Assembly: GCA_963579625.1 (NCBI GenBank)
Contig: CAUZHN010000097.1
Coordinates: forward strand, 1-8,474
Length of the DNA stretch: 8,474 nt
DNA from: JAAXGI01 sp963579625
GTDB lineage: Bacteria; Gemmatimonadota; Gemmatimonadetes; Longimicrobiales; Gaopeijiaceae
Direction: 5' to 3'
The notes beneath the pieces are model-generated. The model made no database searches, was not told where the DNA came from, and was given only the letters and a program-made list of their open reading frames with translations. The position numbers and the translations under genes were made by a program. Numbering within the stretch: the stretch's first letter is position 1; each line of letters opens with the position of its first letter. Of the stretch, positions 1 to 6,082 are shown in pieces.

Positions 1-10
1 ACTAGCCTGA

Positions 11-108
11 TCGGACACGCAAAACTCTGTTGTCAGGTGCCAGGGCGTGCCGCTCTGCTACGGAGGAGGGTACTGGTGGAGTTACTTGCTGTGTTAGAGG
101 CCGGGGGG
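11..108 (+). repeat. Dispersed intergenic repeat, copy A (left module)
   Basis: This copy aligns with copy B at 5849-5942. The first 41 bases (11-51 against 5849-5889) align without gaps with about 33 identities, including the shared block CAAAACTCTGTT. The rest aligns with small gaps through GTACTG and ends in the shared AGGCCGGGGGG. It begins about 22 bases beyond the stop codon of the TonB receptor, on that gene's 3' side. No open reading frame in it looks real. Function unknown; it may be a 3'-end element or a decayed mobile repeat. Confidence 0.65.
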
Positions 109-131
109 TTGCCTTCTCAAGAAGGCCAACC
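107..131 (-). terminator. Stem-loop at the 3' end of the TonB receptor gene
   Basis: GGTTG-CCTTC (107-116) pairs with GAAGG-C-CAACC (121-131) around a four-base loop, giving about 10 base pairs with one bulged C. The stem overlaps the last base of the receptor stop codon. On the minus strand it is followed by CCCCCCGG and not by a T-tract, so it is not a classical intrinsic terminator. It could still protect the mRNA 3' end or support Rho-dependent termination. Confidence 0.45.
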
Positions 132-1981
132 TACCACCGCCATGTCAGACCAGCTGAGTACTGGTCCCCGCGACCTGGGGTGCCAGGCACATCCTGGAAA
201 CTGTCATCCCAAAGGTTATCCACGGCGAAATGAACCTCCAAGTCCGCCAGTTGCGGAGGGAAGACGCTCACCGCCAGATGCGTATAGAAAGCTTCGTCGT
301 TACCCGCCCGAAGGAAGTTCGCTTCTTGGCGACGCGATTCGTTGTCGATCCGGATTTCCACAATATCGATCGGCCGCCAGATTGTGCCGAAGGTCGTGCG
401 GTGCCCGGGGTAGTTCAGCGCGTAGAAGCTCGTATCTATGCTCGCCCCTCTATAGTCTTCGTGCTTGCTCAAATAGCTGTAACTGATGATAGCTTCGAGA
501 TCACCCAAACGGCGGGTTGCAATCAGCTCGATGCCGAAGGCCTCAATGTCGACGTTGTTAGCAGAACGCGCCGAACTGGATTCCTTCGAGAAAGTCCAGT
601 CAACCAGATTGTCGTCCCGGCGGTAAAAGATAGCTCCTTCAGCGCTCCATTCTCGTTGGAGGAAGGTGCCGCCGAGCTCGAAATTCTGACTGGTCTCGCG
701 ACCCAGAGAATGATTGCTGCGGAACAGGCCACCCGTTTCACTGCCACCTACTGCCGTATATCCCGCCACCTGGCTTGATCCAGAATAGGACAGGTAAAGG
801 CTCTCGGAGGTCCCGTTCTGACGGGTCCTTCTCCAGGTAACATCTAAGAGCGGGGAGACTGCCGAGTCATCACGGTTTGTTGTGTCGAAGCTCACTCCTG
901 AGCGCACAGTTAGAATCTGGCGGTCCCGTAGGTCAAAGCGGTATCCGGGAAGTAGACTCAGCTTATAATAGCTACGGGATGTGAAATTGTTTTCCAACGC
1001 AGTCGAATCGATCTCGTCCAAGGTCACCTGCATCGCATAGTCGAGGCCAGCGCTATTTCCGAAACTGTGCTGCCCAGATAGTGCGAAGGCGTAAACGTCT
1101 GTTTCATGAGAAGCTTCGTAGATCGAAGGGTTTTCGCGAGAGAGAACATACTGGTCATTGTGTCTACGGTAGTAGGACGTGACCTCCCAAAAGCTGGTTG
1201 ACCCATAGTTCTGACGGTTATTGAACAGGAAGAGTCGGGTTTTCAAATTCTCGGTCTCGTTGAACCCAAAGGGAGCGGCATAGAGCTCAGGCCATCCGAA
1301 GAACTTCGATTGATAGCCAGCAAATAAATCGGTTTGCGAGTTAGGGCCGACGAGCTGCACCCGACCGGAGTAGCGGTTGAAATCATGGTCGCCGTAGCGG
1401 ATCGTTCCATCGCTTTCGGAGCGGGAGGCTTCAGCCTCAGTGCCCCACGACCATTCACCCGGAGTACTCAGGGGGGACCACGCGCCGTGGATTCTTTGAA
1501 AGTTTAGAGAATGATCTCCACCACCAGCGGTCAGGCTTCCACCCGTTGCGATTTGGCTCCAACCGTAGTTGATCGTACCCACCATGCTGTTGAAGCCGTA
1601 GAGACCATTGTCTACTCCCGTGAGGATATCGGGCCTCTCCAACATCTCGGGGGCGATTGGAATCTCCGCGAAATAGTGGCCGGTCTGTGGATCCATTAGC
1701 GTGGCACTACCAACCCGAAAGCCGGTATTCTCGAAGATGCCCCCACGGATGCTGACGTCACCCTGCGCCTCGGCCATGTTACGGGACTGGAGGTCGACTC
1801 GGGGTTCGAATTCCAGATTCGAGATAGGCGTCCCGTAAGTCGATACGGGAAGGACGTTGGCGGTCTGCTGGGTTCTGACGTAGAGAGTGGGTAGAGTCGC
1901 CAAATCTTGAGCCTTCACTGCTCCAGGAAGGTGGCTCAGTGCGAATACCAAGGTCCCAGCGATCAATCGTATTCTGCGCAA
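131..1981 (-). CDS. TonB-dependent outer-membrane receptor, likely metal uptake
   Basis: An outer-membrane gated channel that would import a scarce substrate using TonB energy; its place beside ZnuA- and ZnuB-like genes suggests a metal, probably zinc. Numbering below is from the upstream GTG at 2029. A signal peptide (RRIRLIAGTLVFALS...VKA, about 18-40) precedes a plug with SIRGGIFENTGFRVG (93-107), DPQTGHYFAEIP (113-124) and VDNGLYGFNSMVGTINYGW (139-157). The rest is aromatic-rich beta-strands, with AVDNLWDDSFQDVPGTP near the end and a terminal W as barrel signal. At 616-632 residues it is short for the family. I chose TTG 1981 because AGGA lies six bases upstream and it gives a compact signal peptide. 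GTG 2029 has no ribosome site and sits in a palindrome. No clear TonB box was found; LPTLYVRT is the only candidate. Substrate is inferred. Confidence 0.88.
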   Translation of the reverse strand: MRRIRLIAGTLVFALSHLPGAVKAQDLATLPTLYVRTQQTANVLPVSTYGTPISNLEFEPRVDLQSRNMAEAQGDVSIRGGIFENTGFRVGSATLMDPQTGHYFAEIPIAPEMLERPDILTGVDNGLYGFNSMVGTINYGWSQIATGGSLTAGGGDHSLNFQRIHGAWSPLSTPGEWSWGTEAEASRSESDGTIRYGDHDFNRYSGRVQLVGPNSQTDLFAGYQSKFFGWPELYAAPFGFNETENLKTRLFLFNNRQNYGSTSFWEVTSYYRRHNDQYVLSRENPSIYEASHETDVYAFALSGQHSFGNSAGLDYAMQVTLDEIDSTALENNFTSRSYYKLSLLPGYRFDLRDRQILTVRSGVSFDTTNRDDSAVSPLLDVTWRRTRQNGTSESLYLSYSGSSQVAGYTAVGGSETGGLFRSNHSLGRETSQNFELGGTFLQREWSAEGAIFYRRDDNLVDWTFSKESSSARSANNVDIEAFGIELIATRRLGDLEAIISYSYLSKHEDYRGASIDTSFYALNYPGHRTTFGTIWRPIDIVEIRIDNESRRQEANFLRAGNDEAFYTHLAVSVFPPQLADLEVHFAVDNLWDDSFQDVPGTPGRGDQYSAGLTWRW

Positions 1982-2020
1982 TGTTTTTCCTAAGTTTTTG
2001 GAATCAGAACTGCGTTCCCA

Positions 2021-2038
2021 TGTGGGCACGTGCCCGCA
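2021..2038. promoter_or_regulatory. Palindrome GGGCACGTGCCC, candidate operator before the receptor
   Basis: Bases 2024-2035 form a perfect 12-base palindrome. Two further outer pairs (2021/2038 and 2022/2037) match with one mismatch between, giving an 18-base near-palindrome. It covers the GTG that would start the longer version of the receptor and lies about 40 bases upstream of the preferred TTG. A regulator site is plausible; the regulator is unknown. Confidence 0.4.
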
Positions 2039-2051
2039 CAGTACCGTTCTG

Positions 2052-2080
2052 ACTATAAGACAAGCACATCGTCCTCCGAA
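2052..2080 (-). promoter_or_regulatory. Candidate promoter for the TonB receptor (proximal)
   Basis: On the minus strand a TATAGT -10 box (2057-2052) has a weak TTCGGA -35 box (2080-2075) 17 bases upstream. Transcription would start near 2045, just before the 2021-2038 palindrome, a layout that would suit repression. It is a consensus match by eye only. Confidence 0.3.
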
Positions 2081-2141
2081 CCGCCTATGCCGCGACCGAT
2101 CTCACGCGGCTCGATCAAAGGCGTCCATCCGGAACCTAGAT

Positions 2142-2171
2142 CTTATGTGCGATCGGTAAGAACTCCGTCAA
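2142..2171 (-). promoter_or_regulatory. Candidate promoter for the TonB receptor (distal)
   Basis: On the minus strand TTGACG (2171-2166) and CATAAG (2147-2142) are 18 bases apart, a fair sigma-70-type match. It lies in the 297-base gap between the permease and the receptor, so the receptor may be transcribed separately from the ABC genes. Confidence 0.3.
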
Positions 2172-2259
2172 ATTCCCCCGGTCACCGTTCTCGTAGTAGG
2201 TCTCAAACGAGCCATCCTTCGGACCAAGCTAGCCAGAAAAGAAGCCCATCAGCTAGTTG

Positions 2260-2315
2260 CCGTCTTCGAGGTTGGGGGGACAGGGACCCCGGTTTGTCAG
2301 GGGGTCCGTCTTCGG
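2260..2315 (+). repeat. Dispersed intergenic repeat, copy C (right module)
   Basis: Bases 2260-2285 match copy B (5923-5948) without gaps at about 22 of 26 positions, including CCGTCTT, AGG and GGGGGGACAGGG. A second shared block, CCGTCTTCG, follows at nearly the same distance in both (2306 and 5968). The copy lies just beyond the permease stop codon. It lacks the left module seen in copies A and B. Confidence 0.55.
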
Positions 2316-2319
2316 ACGG
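2284..2319 (-). terminator. Two nested stem-loops after the permease gene
   Basis: CCGTC (2306-2310) pairs with GACGG (2315-2319) around a four-base loop. GGACCCC (2284-2290) pairs with GGGGTCC (2301-2307) around ten bases. The two stems share two bases, so they compete or stack. They begin eight bases after the permease stop on its strand. No T-tract follows, so termination is plausible but not of the standard intrinsic type. Confidence 0.4.
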
Positions 2320-2326
2320 TGATCCT

Positions 2327-3133
2327 CTAGGCCAGCGGGATCCTAACCACACGGCGCAGAATAGCGGCCATAACAAGCACGGCGCCAAAGACGCATACGA
2401 GGAGTGGGCCAGTCGCAATGTCCCAATAGAAAGACGCGCCGATTCCACTGCCGATCGCAAGCGTACCCGATACCCACGCGATGAGCAGTGCCACGCCAAA
2501 CCGATTCGTGAACAGGAAGGCGATCACGGCTGGAATCACCAGCGCGCTAAAGACCACCAGTACACCGGCAATCTCAACCGAGAAGGAGATCACGATGCCT
2601 AACGAGACGTAGAAGAGGAAGTCCCAGAGGGGCAGGTTGTCTGCACGCCCGGGGTGTAAGGTCACTGCCAGGAACTTGTGCCGAAGGATGTAGTGGAAGA
2701 CTCCAATAATTGCATATACTCCGGCCATCACCCTGATGGTCTGCCAGTCTACCCATATGAGCGTGCCGGTCATCGTCTCGCGAAGGTGTTCAGCACCCTC
2801 AGCCGTGAATCCTGCGAGCAGAATCACGGTAGCGGTGGCGACAACATAAGTGATGCCGACGATCGCCTCCTGCGGAACAGCCGACCTCTGCATCCGCGTG
2901 AACGAAAAGATTAGGGCAGCTAAAAGTGTAAACCCGAGCGAGAAGAAGAGAGAGTTAGTTGTACCGTGCTCAATACCCATGAGAAGCGCGACGGTCGTGC
3001 CGAGCACAGCCATCTGGGCAAACGCCAGGTCGACGAAGATCACCTCACGGGCGAGCACGTGGAGTCCGAAGTACGAGTGGATTGAAAGAATTACGAGTGC
3101 CGCCACGACAGGTGGGATCATCAGGTCGATCAT
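2327..3133 (-). CDS. Metal ABC transporter permease, ABC-3 (ZnuB/MntB) family
   Basis: Inner-membrane channel of a zinc/manganese-type ABC importer, which takes metal from the ZnuA-like protein encoded just upstream. The 268 residues are nearly all hydrophobic segments, about seven or eight helices, the usual size for this family. Family-like stretches are REVIFVDLAFAQMAVLG (29-45), PQEAIVGITYVVA (87-99) and GVLVVFSALVIPA (190-202), the last being the conserved helix near the ATPase-facing region. The ATG at 3133 has AAGGTG seven bases upstream. The 19-base gap from the binding-protein gene implies one transcript. No ATP-binding subunit follows: the next gene is a TonB receptor. Metal specificity (zinc rather than manganese or iron) is inferred from family and context. 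Confidence 0.92.
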   Translation of the reverse strand: MIDLMIPPVVAALVILSIHSYFGLHVLAREVIFVDLAFAQMAVLGTTVALLMGIEHGTTNSLFFSLGFTLLAALIFSFTRMQRSAVPQEAIVGITYVVATATVILLAGFTAEGAEHLRETMTGTLIWVDWQTIRVMAGVYAIIGVFHYILRHKFLAVTLHPGRADNLPLWDFLFYVSLGIVISFSVEIAGVLVVFSALVIPAVIAFLFTNRFGVALLIAWVSGTLAIGSGIGASFYWDIATGPLLVCVFGAVLVMAAILRRVVRIPLA

Positions 3134-3152
3134 CCAGGCACCTTTTGGTCTG

Positions 3153-4205
3153 TCAGCGGCTTATGAATGCGCGGGCCATACTCGTTACCCAAGTGTCTAC
3201 AAGTGAAAAATAGTGGTCCGCACCCTCAACTGCGCCGGGCGACAGGGGAACCCGAACCAGTCTTATATTTCCACGACTGGCGATCGCCTCCAACCTTCGG
3301 CGCTCAAAGTACGTCGCCGCTAGTAACACTCCGATGTCTTCGTCATCAATCAGGGTCATCAGCCTACTCACGTGGCGTGGCGTGGGTGGCATCCCCGGGC
3401 TCGTCTCCACATGATCGGCGCACCTGACCTGGAACCGATCCTCAAAGTATGCCCAGTTCTTGTGGTAACAGATTATCTGCTCACCACGGAAGGGCTCGGC
3501 TTCGGCGAGCCAGCCACCCAGCACGTCAATGAGCAACACGTCATCGAACTCGTTGGCCTCAAGGAAGCCGAATAGATCCCCATTGAGCGCGAGTTGCTCA
3601 AGCACCTCTCCTCCGAGCAGTTCGACGAGGCGTTCTCCAAAAAGCCTCTGGTGAATCTCAGCTGTCAGGTCCTGAAGCCCTCGGTCGAAGTTCTCGGCCT
3701 GGTTGGGAGCGACGCGCTTTAGTCCCGTGGCAATGTTCCTCGCGACTTGCAGCGCCCGCAGCGGATCAGTCGTTAGGTGGGGATTGCCGTAGATGTGGAC
3801 ATCACCTCCTCTCCGATCTGCCGCCACAGGAATGTCCAGAAGCTGGATGCCCGTATAGGCCGTGATGTAGCCGGGGCCGCCCTCGAGCACGGCGGTGTTT
3901 CCAGCACGATCCAGAAGAACAGGAACCCAGAGCTCCAGGTCTAGGCCGGTGGTTACGAAGGCGTCAGCTCGACGAAGGTTTAAAGCAAAGCTTGGCTTGG
4001 GACGTACGAAATGCGCGTCCTCATTAGGATTGGCGATAGCTGAAACCTCAACCGCTTCGCCCCCGATCTCCCGCACCAAGTCGGCGTAGACAGGTAGCGT
4101 AACTACAACCCGGATTGGCGCTTGTTGCCGCGGTATAGCTGCCGATACTTCTGGGGTTACCGCCCAAGCCAACGCGAGCGAGCTGATCAAGGCCGTTCGG
4201 AACAT
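3153..4205 (-). CDS. Periplasmic metal-binding protein, ZnuA-like (cluster A-I)
   Basis: Binds zinc or a related divalent metal in the periplasm and delivers it to the ABC-3 permease. The 350-residue protein starts with a signal peptide (about 1-22, ending VSA). It then has VVVTLPVYADLVREIGG (33-49), the usual first strand and helix of the family. Likely metal ligands are H65 (in EDAHFVRPKP), H143 (in GNPHLTTDP), H248 (in YHKNWAYFEDRF) and D330 (in GADHYFSLVD), which fits the three-His-plus-acid site. PGMPPTPRHVSRL (270-282) is a typical second-lobe motif. The long His-rich loop of some ZnuA proteins is absent; only H137 lies nearby. The usual E-P-Y after the late strand is replaced by ATYF. 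A weak purine-rich AGAAAGAA precedes the ATG. It lies 55 bases after the barrel gene, with no strong terminator between. Confidence 0.92.
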   Translation of the reverse strand: MFRTALISSLALAWAVTPEVSAAIPRQQAPIRVVVTLPVYADLVREIGGEAVEVSAIANPNEDAHFVRPKPSFALNLRRADAFVTTGLDLELWVPVLLDRAGNTAVLEGGPGYITAYTGIQLLDIPVAADRRGGDVHIYGNPHLTTDPLRALQVARNIATGLKRVAPNQAENFDRGLQDLTAEIHQRLFGERLVELLGGEVLEQLALNGDLFGFLEANEFDDVLLIDVLGGWLAEAEPFRGEQIICYHKNWAYFEDRFQVRCADHVETSPGMPPTPRHVSRLMTLIDDEDIGVLLAATYFERRRLEAIASRGNIRLVRVPLSPGAVEGADHYFSLVDTWVTSMARAFISR

Positions 4206-4260
4206 TTCTTTCTTCTATCCATCACAAATTGAGGTGCAGTTGGCCGCGAGGTCCGCCGGT

Positions 4261-5676
4261 CTAATAAGTCTCGTGTTTGTGTGGTCCCATGGCAAACGTC
4301 ACCTGGAAAAGCAAGCGGCCCTCTCTGGAACTGGCGAAGCTGGGACTGAGAAGGTCGTACTCAAGCCGAAGTCGCACGTACTCGCTCTGCCACCAAGTTA
4401 GGGTTGGAGAAATAAGCAACGCGGTCACTTCGGGCTCTTCCGGGTTCTCCGTCCTATCCGCCCGTGCTCCTATGAGCCAACTCTGGGATAGGCGCACCTC
4501 AGCTGACCCCCAGAAGCCTAGAGCCTGGTTCTCAGAGACTGGCAACGGAGAGCCACCCCCCGTAGGGACCTGTGGGACTAGCCCGTCCAGGACCATTGCT
4601 CCACCGCGTAGCGTGAAGCCGCGATACCGGGATTGTCCGGGCGGTCGCCACGTAAAGGCCATCTCGGCACCGTATAAATTCCGGTTGAAGAAGATCATCG
4701 GATTTTCATACGAGCCGCTCACCCAGCTGAGGCCGAGGTCGAAATCAGTCGACGCGGACAGATTCCAAAATGCGTTCAAATGCCCCAGTACCGCTGCACG
4801 ATCCGATTCTCCGAAAAGCGCCTCGTTTTCACTCCGTGTGACCTCTAGTGTCGCCTCGTACACGCCCGCTTCACCACCGAAAGGCACAAGCCAATGGATC
4901 GATGCTCCGGTCTGGGCAAGCGATTCTTCGCCGATGAACGCAAGGTGAGGAAGCGAACGCGTCTGGAAAGGCAAAGCGTGTGCGTGCCAGCGGTTCAGCT
5001 GTCCGAATTGCTGAAAGAACTTGCCGAACTTCAAGCTGAATCCACCCGCCAGCCCAACCCATTCTACGTACCCCTCCTCCACTGAAAAGCTGTCGCTGTG
5101 CTCCTCCTCACTCTCATCTCCGAAGGGAGAGATCTCACCGCCCCTACCATGCCGTGACAGGAAGATCCCGGCACGAGAAAGCGGGTCAAGGTTTGAGATG
5201 ATCGCCATCTCGAACTCTCGGGCGAAGAAGTTGTCCCCATCTACATCGTCCTTGTTTACCTGTCCGAAAATGTCAGCGTTGACGCTAATCTCGGGATTGA
5301 GCGCCTGAAGGAGCCGCTGCCGCCCGACGAACTCCTGAACCTCTAGAGTGTCAGGTGGTGGATCTCCAGCAGCAGCTGCTGCAGCACGAAGCTGTGCGAG
5401 CGTGTCCTGAGCCTCCTCTTCTTCACCGGCCTGGGTTAACCGAGCCACTTCACGGCTCAAACTGTCGACAACTGCTGTCAGTCGTGTGACCTCGACCAGG
5501 AGCGAATCAGCCGGCTCCTGCGATCTTGCCTCGCACGGTATTGTCAGGACAGTAAAAACCAAGAGGACACATCCCGAACTTCGGGATGTGCACAGGGATA
5601 GGGATGTGACGAACGTCTTTATTAGAATAAAAACCCTTCGGATGACTCGCCAATCACTCACTGCGGAAGAAAACAT
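4261..5676 (-). CDS. Porin-like outer-membrane barrel of the metal-uptake locus
   Basis: Probably an outer-membrane beta-barrel that lets metal or a metal complex into the periplasm; the family is known mainly from context, so this role is inferred. Numbering from ATG 5676 (471 residues): hydrophobic export signal (VLLVFTVLTIP, 38-47, cleavage near RS-Q at 52), a heptad-like coiled coil with an acidic, Ala-rich tail (about 57-105), then a barrel from about 128 to the end. KFGKFFQQFGQLNRWHAHALPF spans about 216-237, a pattern seen in porin-like proteins. An acidic loop with His (DESEEEH, 187-193) and the C-terminal GPHKHETY may bind metal. The start is uncertain: ATG 5676 gives a long N-region and no ribosome site; TTG 5703 is longer still; ATT 5628 has AAGGG upstream and gives a normal signal peptide but is a rare start. 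Confidence 0.75.
   Translation of the reverse strand: MFSSAVSDWRVIRRVFILIKTFVTSLSLCTSRSSGCVLLVFTVLTIPCEARSQEPADSLLVEVTRLTAVVDSLSREVARLTQAGEEEEAQDTLAQLRAAAAAAGDPPPDTLEVQEFVGRQRLLQALNPEISVNADIFGQVNKDDVDGDNFFAREFEMAIISNLDPLSRAGIFLSRHGRGGEISPFGDESEEEHSDSFSVEEGYVEWVGLAGGFSLKFGKFFQQFGQLNRWHAHALPFQTRSLPHLAFIGEESLAQTGASIHWLVPFGGEAGVYEATLEVTRSENEALFGESDRAAVLGHLNAFWNLSASTDFDLGLSWVSGSYENPMIFFNRNLYGAEMAFTWRPPGQSRYRGFTLRGGAMVLDGLVPQVPTGGGSPLPVSENQALGFWGSAEVRLSQSWLIGARADRTENPEEPEVTALLISPTLTWWQSEYVRLRLEYDLLSPSFASSREGRLLFQVTFAMGPHKHETY
5568..5590. promoter_or_regulatory. Perfect 11+1+11 palindrome with a repeated half-site
   Basis: CACATCCCGAA (5568-5578) is the exact reverse complement of TTCGGGATGTG (5580-5590), with one central base. 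A further direct copy of GGGATGTG occurs at 5601-5608, 18 bases from the one at 5583-5590. It lies inside the early coding region of the porin if the gene starts at 5676, or in its leader if it starts later. It could be an operator or an mRNA hairpin; on the minus strand GGTTTTTA follows the stem after nine bases. Confidence 0.5.
5624..5653 (-). promoter_or_regulatory. Candidate internal promoter for the porin gene
   Basis: On the minus strand TTGGCG (5653-5648) and TATTCT (5629-5624) are 18 bases apart in a locally AT-rich stretch. If used, transcription would start near 5617 and the palindrome would sit in the transcript leader. Another candidate is TTGACT (5710-5705) with TCGAAT (5688-5683), 16 bases apart. 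Both are consensus matches by eye. Confidence 0.25.
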
Positions 5677-5706
5677 ATGATGATTCGAGGTGTCTAAAAG
5701 CAAAAG

Positions 5707-5790
5707 TCAATCTCGGATACCACAATGAACACAGGCGGGTTCCTTGTCTCTCGTTTCTTTGAAACACTCGTAACATCTGATTAGAGCCAT
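5707..5790 (-). CDS. 27-residue zinc-ribbon micro-ORF heading the metal locus
   Basis: A minus-strand frame from ATG 5790 to TGA 5707 encodes MALIRCYECFKE, then TRDKEP and ACVHCGIRD. This closely resembles the start of bacterial zinc-ribbon proteins, which typically begin MAL(I/V)KCxECG and continue to a CPHCG knuckle. Four cysteines at 6, 9, 20 and 23 form two CxxC knuckles, enough to hold one zinc. The Gly normally after the first knuckle is Phe here. The stop is four bases before TTG 5703 and 31 before ATG 5676 of the porin, so it may be the first gene of the zinc operon. AAGG lies almost against the ATG, so the ribosome site is poor. It may be a real small protein, a zinc-sensing leader peptide, or the stump of a longer zinc-ribbon gene. 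Confidence 0.5.
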   Translation of the reverse strand: MALIRCYECFKETRDKEPACVHCGIRD

Positions 5791-5827
5791 ACCTTCATTC
5801 TGCCATGCTGCCCCTACCCTACTCAGA

Positions 5828-5865
5828 CCCAAAACTCAAACGAGGGCATCGGACGCCCAAAACTC
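5828..5865. repeat. Ten-base direct repeat upstream of the zinc locus
   Basis: CCCAAAACTC occurs at 5828-5837 and again at 5856-5865, 28 bases apart start to start. The second copy is part of dispersed repeat B. The pair lies 38-75 bases upstream of the micro-ORF start, where operator sites would be expected. No convincing sigma-70 promoter was seen beside it. Confidence 0.35.
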
Positions 5866-5977
5866 TGTTCGTAGATGCTAGGGGGTGCCAGTTACTGAGG
5901 GAGAGTACTGAAGGGCCAGTTCCCGTCTTTTAGGCCGGGGGGACAGGGGTCGCAGGTTACGGTCTCGCCGTCTTCGA
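5849..5977 (+). repeat. Dispersed intergenic repeat, copy B (both modules)
   Basis: This is the fullest copy. Its left part (5849-5942) matches copy A at 11-108, and its right part (5923-5977) matches copy C at 2260-2315. Inside it CAGTTACT and AGTACTG (about 5889-5910) form an imperfect inverted repeat, and GCCAGTT appears twice. On the minus strand it lies about 105 bases beyond the PEBP stop codon. The remaining bases to 6082 hold only small inverted repeats such as CCGAAGTCGG and no gene I can support. Confidence 0.6.
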
Positions 5978-6082
5978 TTAATTGATAACCGTCAGCCGAA
6001 GTCGGAAGCCGCCTCATGAAGCTTTAAGGCTGGGCACATTACACCCTGAGATACGGACCAGATGTGGCCACGAGTTCCACGG

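Noticed and set aside
11..108. Repeats A and B as integron attC sites.
   Set aside because: No GTTRRRY core site with its RYYYAAC partner is present and no integrase gene is seen.
2136..2228. A 30-codon minus-strand frame reading DGSFETYYENGD, similar to MORN-type repeats.
   Set aside because: It is bounded by stops with no start codon, is too short to judge, and overlaps a promoter-like pair; could be a relic or chance.
2030..2602. A 190-codon plus-strand open frame.
   Set aside because: It runs antisense through the permease gene, is rich in R, S, P and H as shadow frames are, and has no ribosome site.
5753..5765. Small palindrome GTTTC-TTT-GAAAC as an operator for the zinc locus.
   Set aside because: It is short and lies within the zinc-ribbon micro-ORF, where codons explain it equally well.
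5880..5925. Resemblance to the first part of a TPP riboswitch (GGGGGTGCC followed by ACTGAG).
   Set aside because: The later conserved blocks (ACC-TGA and the TAAT-CCAGCG part) are missing, copy A does not keep the motif, and no plus-strand gene follows.
5940..5980. T-arm-like stretch (GGTCGCAGGTTA) in repeat B that suggested a tRNA.
   Set aside because: The arm pairs poorly and no acceptor, D or anticodon arm can be built around it.
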